Below the pieces are notes generated by a model. It was not told the origin of the DNA. It worked only from the letters and a program-made list of their open reading frames with translations, and searched no databases. 34,784 nucleotides of DNA, taken from the NCBI GenBank assembly GCA_016213775.1, contig JACQZR010000131.1:1-34784 (forward strand), written 5' to 3'. The DNA comes from Acidobacteriota bacterium. GTDB lineage: Bacteria; Acidobacteriota; Terriglobia; Bryobacterales; Bryobacteraceae. Shown here piece by piece: positions 15,875 to 23,565 of this stretch. The stretch's first letter is position 1; each line of letters starts with the position of its first letter. The translations under genes were made by a program, and so were the position numbers.

Positions 15875-16048
15875 TCATGCGAGGCGGTAGCGTTCCAGTG
15901 CGGCGTCGTCCAAGCTTACAGCCAGGCCGGGGGCTATTGGGACAAGCAATGACGGGCGCGCGGCCAGGTGTTTCGTTAAGTCGTGGTAGTTGACGAAATC
16001 CTCTTCGACGTGGCGCCGATTGGAGTGATCATCTGAGGGCGAAGTCAT
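15875..16048 (-). pseudogene. Chimeric short frame: GH2 fragment joined to the remnant of another gene
   Basis: A 57-codon frame that starts (ATG 16048) inside the 3' end of the PQQ-propeller gene. It runs through the 63-bp GH2 copy in the same frame used by the enzyme (EDFVNYHDLTKHLAARPSLL) and ends in SLDDAALERYRLA. The last part may be the true C-terminus of a small gene that once preceded the GNAT gene; its stop abuts the GNAT Shine-Dalgarno. Whether the peptide is made is unknown. Confidence 0.35.
15945..16007 (+). repeat. 63-bp direct repeat, displaced copy
   Basis: An exact copy of 8478-8540 in the same orientation, sitting 21 bases beyond the stop of the PQQ-propeller gene. No target-site duplication, terminal inverted repeat or transposase is visible at its edges. 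The lack of any substitution means the copy is recent, is maintained by gene conversion, or is an assembly artefact. Confidence 0.95.
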
Positions 16049-17441
16049 AGAGCGCGGACGTTGTGCGCACCCAGATGTGGCCATCGGCGATGGCGGGAGT
16101 GGCAAAGACCTCTTCGCCGAAGTCGCCGGTCGCCGCGATACCCCAATCGGCGCCGGCCTCCAGAACCGATACGTTGCCGTTCCGGCTGATGAGATAGATC
16201 TTGCCGTCGCCGCCGACTGGCGATGCATAATACTCATCCAGCGCGTGCGGCAGACGGCCCTGCTTGAGCAGGTTGCCGGTGGCGGGATCGAGCGTCTGCA
16301 GTATGCCTCCGTTGCGAATGAGGTAAAGCGCGTTCTTGTACAGCAGCACCGCGGGGACATCAGGCAGCGACTTTTGATAGCGCCAGAGCACATGCGTGTT
16401 TGTGACATCGCCGGAGCCGCCGAGTTTGATTGCCATGGCGGAGTTGGAGGAAGTGCGGCGCATGCGGTAATACTCCCAATCCTTCTCGTCGAAGAGCCCA
16501 TCCTTGTTGAGGTCCTGCATGTCCCAGTTGCCGGGGTGCCAGTTCTTAGGGACTTCGGTTTTGGACAGTTTGCCGTCCTTGTCGGCGTCGAACTTGCCGA
16601 TCATTTCGCGGAACGCGGGGAGTTCCATGCGCTCGCTTGGTTCACCGCCGGGCGCCCATCCGTTGAAGTAAAGCACGCCGCCGGCGATCACGGGGACGGA
16701 CTTCACCTGATAGGTGAGACCGCGCACCATCCACAGTTCTTTCCCGTTGGCCACATCGTAGCTGGTGAGCTGGTAGGAGCCCGGCACGATGATCTCCGTG
16801 CGGCCGCCGGGAAGCTGGTGTGCAAGCGGAGTGGAGAAGCTGTGCACCATCTCGGGGCGCATAGTCTTCCAGGCGACCTTGCCGGTGTTCTGGTCGACGG
16901 CGATGAGATACGCATCAATGTCCTGGTCGCAGATCATCAGCAGCTTGCCGGCGGCAAGAATCGGCGATGCGCCCATACCGTGGAAGTTGGTGAACGGGCC
17001 GAGGGGAAGGCGCCAGCGCTCTTTTCCATCGGGTGTGTAGGAGACAAGGCCGAAGCCTGCAAAGAATACGTAGACGTTGCGGCCATCGCTGACAGCGCTT
17101 GGGGATGCAGGGTCGTTCAGCTTGTTGCGCTTCTCGTCGCGGTGACCGGGGGCTTCGACGCGCCACAGCACTTTGCCGCTCTTGCGATCAAGCGCGAAGG
17201 TGATCAGCTTGCCGGCTTCATGGCCAGTAAGGAAGATACGGTCCGCTGTGACAATGGGAGAGGACTTGCCGGCGGGGATAGCGGCCTTCCAGACAACGTT
17301 CTTGTCCGCGCCAATCTCGCGCGGCAGGGCTGCGCCGTCAGCGATGCCGCCGCCATCAGGTCCACGAAAACGCGTCCATTCGCCGGGCGCCAATGCACAT
17401 GCCAGGAAGATCAGTACCTTCACTGTGGAAGGATATCGCAC
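16029..17441 (-). CDS. PQQ-type beta-propeller protein with an inserted EF-hand pair
   Basis: A 470-residue protein with an N-terminal hydrophobic signal (KVLIFLACALAPG) and repeated propeller blades of the BamB/quinoprotein-dehydrogenase type, such as ALDRKSGKVLWRVEAP, AVDQNTGKVAWKTM and SYDVANGKELWMVR. Between blades, residues 285-296 (DADKDGKLSKTE) and 310-321 (DLNKDGLFDEKD) form two consensus EF-hand calcium loops. Similar proteins are common in Acidobacteria and Planctomycetes and are usually annotated only as PQQ-binding-like; no dehydrogenase active site is visible, so a binding or scaffold role is more likely than catalysis. It lies downstream of a broken Uma2 gene and the sulfatase gene on the same strand. 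Confidence 0.85.
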   Translation of the reverse strand: MRYPSTVKVLIFLACALAPGEWTRFRGPDGGGIADGAALPREIGADKNVVWKAAIPAGKSSPIVTADRIFLTGHEAGKLITFALDRKSGKVLWRVEAPGHRDEKRNKLNDPASPSAVSDGRNVYVFFAGFGLVSYTPDGKERWRLPLGPFTNFHGMGASPILAAGKLLMICDQDIDAYLIAVDQNTGKVAWKTMRPEMVHSFSTPLAHQLPGGRTEIIVPGSYQLTSYDVANGKELWMVRGLTYQVKSVPVIAGGVLYFNGWAPGGEPSERMELPAFREMIGKFDADKDGKLSKTEVPKNWHPGNWDMQDLNKDGLFDEKDWEYYRMRRTSSNSAMAIKLGGSGDVTNTHVLWRYQKSLPDVPAVLLYKNALYLIRNGGILQTLDPATGNLLKQGRLPHALDEYYASPVGGDGKIYLISRNGNVSVLEAGADWGIAATGDFGEEVFATPAIADGHIWVRTTSALYDFALR

Positions 17442-17462
17442 TTCATTGGCGCAAAGCGGGGA

Positions 17463-17910
17463 CTAATCCAGCGGATCCCAAACCGCACTTAGTTCGAGAC
17501 GGAAACCGCTGACAGGGCCTTCGCCTTCGACGCTGAGGGCGTCGATGCGTATCTCGGGGAGGTGGCCTGGCCGGGATCCAGCAGCCAACCGAACTGAGTG
17601 CCGTTCTCGATCCCTTCTTCCATCTTCAGTCGAACCCGGACTAAGCGGTCCGATTGTGGGCGCACCTCAATGATGAACGGAGGGCAGAGATGCCAGTGGT
17701 GCTCGATGTTGCGTGCGGACCGGGCCGCATCCTTGTTCACCCAAGCCACATCGGGAGAGCGGTGGGCGGCATGACGAGGATGTCCCCTTCGGCGGTCATT
17801 TCGATCTGGTAATCGGGATACCGGGCGCAGAAGGCGGCGAACTCCTCATCGGACATCGGAGGCGCGGAAAAGGTGGCCGGCAGGAAGACTTCGTCGATCA
17901 CGAAATCCAT
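17463..17910 (-). pseudogene. Uma2-family endonuclease remnant
   Basis: Three pieces in three frames align to one Uma2 protein. The N-terminus from ATG 17910 reads MDFVIDEVFLPATF, then MSDEEFAAFC and DILVMPP. At about 17757-17762 the frame changes and the central part continues as SPDVAWVNKDAAR, PPFIIEVRP and NGTQFGWLLDPG. At about 17565-17575 it changes again and the C-terminus reads PEIRIDALSVEGEGPVSGF, ending in LELSAVWDPLD. The usual PD-(D/E)XK core between MPP and SPD, some 50 residues, is missing, so this cannot be a sequencing slip alone. Uma2 proteins occur in large paralogous families in such genomes; their function is unsettled. Confidence 0.8.
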
Positions 17911-17928
17911 ATTGATATCCTAGAACGT

Positions 17929-19431
17929 CTAGGCCTGCGCCAATGTTGGCTGCCACGCAAAGAGGCGCTGCTTCATCTCGGCCTCCTTGTCGCTCAGCTT
18001 GCTTTCTCCAGCGAGGTTGTTCATCTCCGATGGATCTTCCTTGAGGTTGTAAAGTTCTGGAATGTCGTTCGTGTAGTGGCAGTACTTCCAATCCCCGCGG
18101 CGGATCATGTACTTTGCATTGCGGCTCTGGAGCGCGAACTCAGCAAAGACGGGCGCTTGAGAGGTGCGGCCGGGCTCGCGAAGAAACGGCACCAACGACG
18201 GCCCATCGAGTCCGGCGGGCGTGGAGATGCCACAGAGTTCCAGCAGGGTTGGCATGATGGAGGTCTGGCTCACATGCGCCCCGCAGGCGGTTCCTGGCTT
18301 GGTCATGCCAGGTACTTTGACGAACAGCGGCACTCCAACAGATGGGTCGTAGAAAACGAACTTGCCCCAGAGCCCGTGCTCGCCGCACATCTCGCCATGA
18401 TCGGAGGAGTAGACAATGATCGTGTCATCGGCGAGTCCTTCGGCCTTGAGGGCGTTTACCACCTGACCGATGCAGTCGTCCAGGTGGGCGATGTTGCCGT
18501 AGTACATGGCGACCCGTTGGCGCGCCTGCTCAGGGTCGCGAAGTTCCGGAGTTGGCCCGTCGTTTTGAATGCGCGAGCGAATCTCCTTGGGCACGCGCTG
18601 GAGCGCGACTTTCCCCCACGTGTCCGGCAACTGCACCGACTCGCGCGGATACATACGAGCGAACCGTTCTCCCGGCATGAACGGATCATGCGGCTTGAGG
18701 TAGGAACTGATCAGGAAGAACGGATGCTGCCTGCCAAAGCGCTTCAGGAATCGAATGGTCTCGCGGGCAACGAAGTTCTCCATGTGATCGCGCTCGGGGA
18801 TCTTGGAGGCGCGGCCCACGTGCACGAAACTCTTGCGGTCATCCTTGGTTCGGGCCTCGAGCCAGGGATCGCCGAAGTCGCGCCACAGGTCGTCGATCTG
18901 CGGCAGTCCACTGCCGGAGTTGGCGCGTGAAAGCTCGTCGGCGTAGAGCTTCGCTTTGGGGCCGAGGTATTGAAACCAGTCGTTGAAATCGATGCGGTAA
19001 TCGAAGCCGTGCGTCTGCGCATCCACAAAGTGCATCTTGCCGATCAAACCCGAGATGTATCCGGCGCGAGAAAAATGATGGGCCATCGTCTTGATTTCGA
19101 ATGGCCACGGGGTCTGGTTGTTCCAGGTGCGGTGGTTGTGCGTGTAGAGCCCCGTGAGCAGCGACGCGCGCGAAGGCGTGCAGACAGGATTGGTGCAGTA
19201 GGCGCTGGAGAAGCAGACGGCATCGCGAGCCAGCGCATCCAGGTGGGGGGTGCGCGCGTAGGGATGGTTGAGCAGACTGATCGCGCGTGGCGCATGCTGA
19301 TCGGAAAGCAGGAAGAGTACGTTCTTGGGCCGCTTGGCCTGTGCGGAAGTGACTAGCGCGGAGGTGACCTGCACGGCGGGTGCGGCGGTGACCGCGGTGG
19401 TGGAGAGGAATTGCTTTCTGGTCATGGGCAT
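17929..19431 (-). CDS. Type I sulfatase, exported
   Basis: A 500-residue alkaline-phosphatase-superfamily sulfatase. The N-terminal signal TRKQFLSTTAV resembles a Tat signal with R-K in place of R-R. After KRPKNVLFLLSDQHAPR come the sulfatase signature CTPSRASLLTG (Cys84 would be converted to formylglycine), the region GLIGKMHF, and the C-terminal metal-site segment YSSDHGEMCGEHGLWGK. The D-Q-H arrangement near the N-terminus is closer to choline-sulfatase-like and heparan-type members than to the D-D arylsulfatases. The likely substrate is a sulfated polysaccharide or small ester, but it is undetermined. No maturation enzyme lies in the window. It is divergent from the carboxylesterase gene with only 29 bases between them. 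Confidence 0.9.
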   Translation of the reverse strand: MPMTRKQFLSTTAVTAAPAVQVTSALVTSAQAKRPKNVLFLLSDQHAPRAISLLNHPYARTPHLDALARDAVCFSSAYCTNPVCTPSRASLLTGLYTHNHRTWNNQTPWPFEIKTMAHHFSRAGYISGLIGKMHFVDAQTHGFDYRIDFNDWFQYLGPKAKLYADELSRANSGSGLPQIDDLWRDFGDPWLEARTKDDRKSFVHVGRASKIPERDHMENFVARETIRFLKRFGRQHPFFLISSYLKPHDPFMPGERFARMYPRESVQLPDTWGKVALQRVPKEIRSRIQNDGPTPELRDPEQARQRVAMYYGNIAHLDDCIGQVVNALKAEGLADDTIIVYSSDHGEMCGEHGLWGKFVFYDPSVGVPLFVKVPGMTKPGTACGAHVSQTSIMPTLLELCGISTPAGLDGPSLVPFLREPGRTSQAPVFAEFALQSRNAKYMIRRGDWKYCHYTNDIPELYNLKEDPSEMNNLAGESKLSDKEAEMKQRLFAWQPTLAQA

Positions 19432-19460
19432 TTTGCACTGAGCTTCTTCAGTATAGGGTT

Positions 19461-20966
19461 ATGATAACGAGCATGATCGGATTCGCTTTGTTATTGGTAT
19501 TCGCACTGCAAGCCAACCCGGTGCGGACGACGCATGGGGAAGTTGCGGGAACGGAGCTGGCGTCGGGAGTGCGGGTCTACAAGGGTATTCCGTATGCGGC
19601 GCCGCCGGTGGGAAAGCTGCGATGGCGGTCGCCACAACCGGCGGAACCATGGAAGGGCATTCGCCAGACGAGCCAGTATGGGCCTTCGTGCATGCAGGAG
19701 CCATACCCCCAGGGATCGCCATACCGCTCGAATCCGGGCCCGATGTCCGAAGACTGTCTGTACCTCAACATCTGGACCTCCGCGAAGGTGGGGGAGCGCC
19801 GGCCGGTGATGGTGTGGCTCTACGGCGGGTCGCTCACGCGGGGCTCCGGCTCGGCCCCAGCCAGCGAAGGAGAGCGCTTGGCGCGCAAGGGCGTGGTGGT
19901 GGTGACGTTAAACTACCGGCTGGGGATTTTTGGATTTCTGACGCACACGCAACTGACGCTGGAATCGGAGAACAAGGCCTCGGGCAATCAAGGCATCGAG
20001 GATCAGATTGCGGCTTTGCAGTGGGTGAAGCGGAACATTGCCGCGTTTGGCGGCGATCCGGATCTTGTCACTGTGTTTGGTGAATCCGCCGGCTCGTGGA
20101 GCGTGAGCGCGCTCGCGGCATCGCCACTTGCCAAGGGTCTGATCCATCGCGGCATCGGGCAGAGTGGTGCACAGTTGGCGCTTTTGGCTGCGCGTGCGCG
20201 AGAGGAGGTGGAAAACGCGAAGCTAGGAACCCTGGAGCAACTGCGGGCGAAACCGGCGGCGGACCTGATGAAAGAGAATTTCGCCACCCGGTTGGTGGTT
20301 GATGGACATGTCTTGCCGCAGACCATTCGCGTCATTTACGAGGACGGCAAGCAGAACGACTTACCGCTGCTTTTGGGCTACAACGCCGACGAAGCAACCG
20401 TGTTCCATCCGTTGTTGACTGGGCGAAAGGCTGTGGATCAGTATGAGCAGGAGGGCAAGCAACGCTACGGCCGTCTCTACGATGCTTACGTGAAGACCTA
20501 TCCGGCGACGACTCCGATGGAGAAACGGAAGGCGCTGCTGGACCACTGGCGCGACGTCCGCTTCGGCTGGCACATACGTTCCTGGGCACGCCTGCAGGTG
20601 AAGAACGGAAAAGCGCCCACCTACATGTACTATTTCACGCGGGTGCCGCCTGGGCCTGGGGGTAGGAGGTTGGGGGCATATCACGGGGCTGAGATCCCGT
20701 ACGTGTTCGGCAATGCCGATGGATCGCGTGAATGGGGGCCAGTGGACAAGCGGCTGTCGGAGACGATGATGGCGTACTGGATCAACTTCGCCAAGAACGG
20801 CAATCCGAACGGGCCGGGGCTCGCGCAATGGCCCAGGTACGATCTGACTCGAGAGCCTATCCTCGAGTTGGGGGATGCGTTGAAAGTCCGCGAGCAACTG
20901 CACAAAGACGGACTCGATTTACAGGAGAGGGTGTATGCACAGCGGCCTGTGGTGCTGAGCAGGTGA
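19461..20966 (+). CDS. Type B carboxylesterase, secreted
   Basis: A 501-residue esterase of the cholinesterase/carboxylesterase type B family. After a signal peptide (MIGFALLLVFALQANP) come the family marks VYKGIPYAAPPVG, SEDCLYLNIWT (about 96-106) and the nucleophile elbow VFGESAGS (Ser209). The Glu of the triad is probably in GYNADEATVF and the His in AYHGAEIPYVFGN. The oxyanion segment is WLYGGSL rather than the common HGGGF. ATG 19473 is the alternative start. The substrate is unknown. Together with the divergent sulfatase it fits a polymer-scavenging, periplasmic role. Confidence 0.92.
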   Translation: MITSMIGFALLLVFALQANPVRTTHGEVAGTELASGVRVYKGIPYAAPPVGKLRWRSPQPAEPWKGIRQTSQYGPSCMQEPYPQGSPYRSNPGPMSEDCLYLNIWTSAKVGERRPVMVWLYGGSLTRGSGSAPASEGERLARKGVVVVTLNYRLGIFGFLTHTQLTLESENKASGNQGIEDQIAALQWVKRNIAAFGGDPDLVTVFGESAGSWSVSALAASPLAKGLIHRGIGQSGAQLALLAARAREEVENAKLGTLEQLRAKPAADLMKENFATRLVVDGHVLPQTIRVIYEDGKQNDLPLLLGYNADEATVFHPLLTGRKAVDQYEQEGKQRYGRLYDAYVKTYPATTPMEKRKALLDHWRDVRFGWHIRSWARLQVKNGKAPTYMYYFTRVPPGPGGRRLGAYHGAEIPYVFGNADGSREWGPVDKRLSETMMAYWINFAKNGNPNGPGLAQWPRYDLTREPILELGDALKVREQLHKDGLDLQERVYAQRPVVLSR

Positions 20967-21039
20967 TCGATCCCGAGTATAATGTCGTATTCCCAATCCC
21001 GTCCACGCCGACGGAATCCGACTGACTTGTGTTCAGTCC

Positions 21040-21045
21040 GAGGAG
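21040..21045 (+). promoter_or_regulatory. Shine-Dalgarno that sets a TTG start
   Basis: GAGGAG five bases before TTG 21051. The frame is open up to ATG 20982, but the residues before the TTG are Arg-rich and lie where the family has none, so the TTG is the better start. Confidence 0.6.
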
Positions 21046-21050
21046 TCCGG

Positions 21051-21941
21051 TTGCAGACCTCCGTCATTGCCCACCGTGTGACAGATTTTCTCAAGCAGTA
21101 TCCGCCGTTTCAGGCTATTGAAGACGCCGACTTGATGGCGCTGGTATCCCGCGGGCGGGTGAAGTTCCACGAATCGGACGAGTTTATCTTTTGGCAGGGC
21201 GCTACTCACAACCCGTTTCTGTATGTGATCCAGCAGGGCACCGTTTCCTTGTGGGAAACCACGGCCGGCGGGGAGCGGCTGCGAGATATTCGCGGGGCCG
21301 GAGATGTGATCGGAATCGACCGCTTTCTCGGGAATCCCAACTACCTCTATTCGGCGAAGACGAACAGCGACGTCGTGGTGTACGCGCTGCCGTCGGCGGA
21401 TTTTGAGCCGCTGCTGGAGCGGTACGCCGTGGTGAGCCGGTATGTGAAGTCGCATGCGGCGGTGACCACGGACTATCACACGCACGATCAGCGCAAGCAG
21501 GCGCACGAGGTGTTTGTCCACGAATCGACGCGGCGGCGCGAGCCTTCCACCTGTCACGTGGACGCGACGATTCGCGAGGCGGCGCGGCGGCTGAACGCGG
21601 GTTCGTCGCAGGCAATGGCCGTGGTGGATGCACAGCGCCGTGTGGTTGGCGTGGTGACGGGTGCGGCGATACTGCGATGGATCGGCGAGGCAGGGAACGA
21701 TCCGGACCGCACGGTGACCGAAGTGATGATCCGCGCCCCTTACACGATCGCGCCGCAAGCCATGGTGAGCCAGTGTGTGCTGGCGATGGTGGAAGGCGGA
21801 ACCGAGGTCCTGGTGGCCACTCGCGATGGCACGCAGAACGGCGAGTTGCATAGCCTGATTACGCCTGATGAAGTGGCGCCGGCGTTCGGCAGCCATCCAC
21901 TGTCGATTCTGAAAGAGATTGCCTGCACCGACACGCTGTAG
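21051..21941 (+). CDS. cNMP-binding and CBS-domain part of a DUF294 protein, ends at an in-frame TAG
   Basis: This 296-residue N-terminal section has a cyclic-nucleotide-binding-like jelly roll at about 10-130 (RVTDFLKQYPPF to YALPSADFEPLL), then a CBS pair at about 165-290 (EAARRLNAGSSQAMAVVD and VTEVMIRAPYTIAP). The phosphate-binding cassette lacks the usual Gly-Glu and Arg of cAMP sensors, so cAMP binding is doubtful. In this family the protein normally continues into a DUF294 nucleotidyltransferase. Here a TAG at 21939-21941 stops it, and the next codon resumes the family sequence in the same frame. The start TTG 21051 gives the family-typical N-terminus QTSVIAHRV with a GAGGAG upstream. 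Confidence 0.8.
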   Translation: MQTSVIAHRVTDFLKQYPPFQAIEDADLMALVSRGRVKFHESDEFIFWQGATHNPFLYVIQQGTVSLWETTAGGERLRDIRGAGDVIGIDRFLGNPNYLYSAKTNSDVVVYALPSADFEPLLERYAVVSRYVKSHAAVTTDYHTHDQRKQAHEVFVHESTRRREPSTCHVDATIREAARRLNAGSSQAMAVVDAQRRVVGVVTGAAILRWIGEAGNDPDRTVTEVMIRAPYTIAPQAMVSQCVLAMVEGGTEVLVATRDGTQNGELHSLITPDEVAPAFGSHPLSILKEIACTDTL

Positions 21942-21944
21942 GAT

Positions 21945-22883
21945 TTGCGTGGGCTGCAATTTGTCTCGCGGAACTTCCTGTTCGAGCAGCTTACGACGCC
22001 TTCGTCGCTCGACTGGCTGGCGCGCTATGCGCGCAGTGCCGATACCGCGATCCTGCGCCGGATTGTCGAGTTGAACCCGGCGCCGGAAGGAGACTACTGC
22101 TTGAGTTTCTGGGGAGCAGCCGGACGTCAGGAACTGCTCACTTCAGTTGCTCCCAGCGTTGCGGTGCTGGTGGCGGATGGCGCGAGCCTGGAGCCGTTTC
22201 GAGTCTGGGGGCGACAACTCGAATCGGCAATGGCGGGTTGTTATCTGAGCGGCGAGGACTATTCGATTCCAGTGGCCGCGATGAGCGACTGGCAGACACG
22301 CTTCCGGAACTGGATAGAATCTCCCATTTTGCATAACATCAGCAGCGCGCGGCCCTACTTCGACCTGGATCCCGCGCTGGGGAACGAAGGGTTGTGGGCG
22401 GGGTTGCAGCGCAACGTCCTGGACGCGATCCGCGCGGAGGACAGCTTTGTGCGCGTCATGGCCAACGACTGCCTGTCGAGCCTGCCACCGCTCACCATCT
22501 TTCGCGATTTAGTGGTGGAAGGGACTGGCGCGCACAGTGCGGTGTTTCAATTGGAGAAGAAAGCGCTGCAACCGATTGTGGATGTCGCGCGCGTGTTCGG
22601 AATCGCCGCTGGGTGCGTGCCTGGCAGCACATCCCTGGCGCGGTTAGGGATGGCACGAACCATGCTTCCGGATCACGAGGGGGTATTTCGCGAGGCTGCC
22701 GATACACTACGCATCGTTCTCTACCACCAGGCGCGCGCGGGGATTCGCACTGAGTCGGACGGCGCTGAACTGCCGCCGGCGATCTTGAGCGGACATGACC
22801 GTCAGGTGCTCAAGAGCGGCTTCCGCTGCATTCTGCAACTGCTGGAATTCACGGATGGGTGCCGTTGGCTGGAGGCACGATGA
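21945..22883 (+). CDS. DUF294 nucleotidyltransferase-like part, catalytic aspartates lost
   Basis: These 312 residues are in the same frame as the cNMP/CBS part and separated from it by one stop codon and one codon. The fold marks of DUF294 proteins remain: FWGAAGRQEL for the G-S-x-G-R-x-E motif, SARPYFDLDPALG, and the C-terminal helical domain (KKALQPIVDVARVFGIAAG). The D-x-D that should follow G-R-x-E (family T-D-Q-D-N) reads V-A-P-S-V here, so nucleotidyl transfer should be impossible. A TTG at 21945 could reinitiate, but no well-spaced Shine-Dalgarno exists. The stop overlaps the exonuclease start in an ATGA. Confidence 0.72.
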   Translation: MRGLQFVSRNFLFEQLTTPSSLDWLARYARSADTAILRRIVELNPAPEGDYCLSFWGAAGRQELLTSVAPSVAVLVADGASLEPFRVWGRQLESAMAGCYLSGEDYSIPVAAMSDWQTRFRNWIESPILHNISSARPYFDLDPALGNEGLWAGLQRNVLDAIRAEDSFVRVMANDCLSSLPPLTIFRDLVVEGTGAHSAVFQLEKKALQPIVDVARVFGIAAGCVPGSTSLARLGMARTMLPDHEGVFREAADTLRIVLYHQARAGIRTESDGAELPPAILSGHDRQVLKSGFRCILQLLEFTDGCRWLEAR

Positions 22884-23545
22884 CCGTGCCGGCGTTTGTC
22901 GATGGCTATCGCAGTCTCTTCGAGAATACCTGGACGGATTCCGCGCCCGTGGATGAGGTACGATTCGTCGTGCTCGATTCGGAGACCACCGGGCTCGATC
23001 CGCGCAAAGACCGTTTGATCACCATTGGCGCGGTGGCGGTTCAGGGCGGGGAAATCGTGCTCGAAGATGCCTACGAATCAATGCTGCAGGTGGCGTACAA
23101 CACAAGCTCGGTGACCATCCATGGAGTGACGCGCGATGAGGCGAGCGGCGGTCTGACGGAGCCGGAAGCCCTGGAGCAGTTTCTGGACTACGTGAAGGAC
23201 GGCGTCATCGTGGGGCATCACATTATGCATGATGTGGAGACGTTCAATGCGGGCTATGAACGGCACTTCGGCTTCCGGTTGTTGAACCGCAGTCTCGACA
23301 CGATGGACCTGACGTTGCATCTGGAAAAGGATGGAGCGTTTGCCGGGCGCGAACAGATCCGCAGCTTCACGTTGGATGCGCTGTGCGCTCTGTTCGGCGT
23401 CGTGCCGCATGACCGGCATACCGCTCCGGGGGATGCGTTTCTTACCGCGCAGGTCTTCCAGCGATTGTTGCGCCTGGCGAAACGATTTGGGCGAACGACG
23501 TTGGGGGGACTTGCGGAACTGTTTCCGGTTGACGCCGGCCACTAA
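22880..23545 (+). CDS. DEDDh 3'-5' exonuclease, DnaQ/epsilon-like
   Basis: A 221-residue stand-alone exonuclease of the DnaQ superfamily. ExoI is FVVLDSETTGLD with Asp33 and Glu35, ExoII is VGHHIMHDVETFN with Asp118, and ExoIII is HTAPGDA with His180 and Asp185: all five catalytic residues of the DEDDh class are present. The first 25 residues are an extension before the fold. ATG 22880 is preceded by GGAGG and overlaps the stop of the DUF294 part, so the nuclease is translationally coupled to it. From general knowledge, DUF294 cNMP/CBS proteins and DnaQ-like exonucleases recur as neighbours; their joint role is not established. Confidence 0.9.
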   Translation: MTVPAFVDGYRSLFENTWTDSAPVDEVRFVVLDSETTGLDPRKDRLITIGAVAVQGGEIVLEDAYESMLQVAYNTSSVTIHGVTRDEASGGLTEPEALEQFLDYVKDGVIVGHHIMHDVETFNAGYERHFGFRLLNRSLDTMDLTLHLEKDGAFAGREQIRSFTLDALCALFGVVPHDRHTAPGDAFLTAQVFQRLLRLAKRFGRTTLGGLAELFPVDAGH

Positions 23546-23565
23546 ATTGCGAGATTTGTTCGAAT

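Noticed and set aside
8478-16007. Composite transposon or integrative element bounded by the 63-bp repeats
   Set aside because: One end lies inside an intact GH2 gene, no integrase or transposase is present between the copies, and no attachment-site-like core or tRNA gene is seen.
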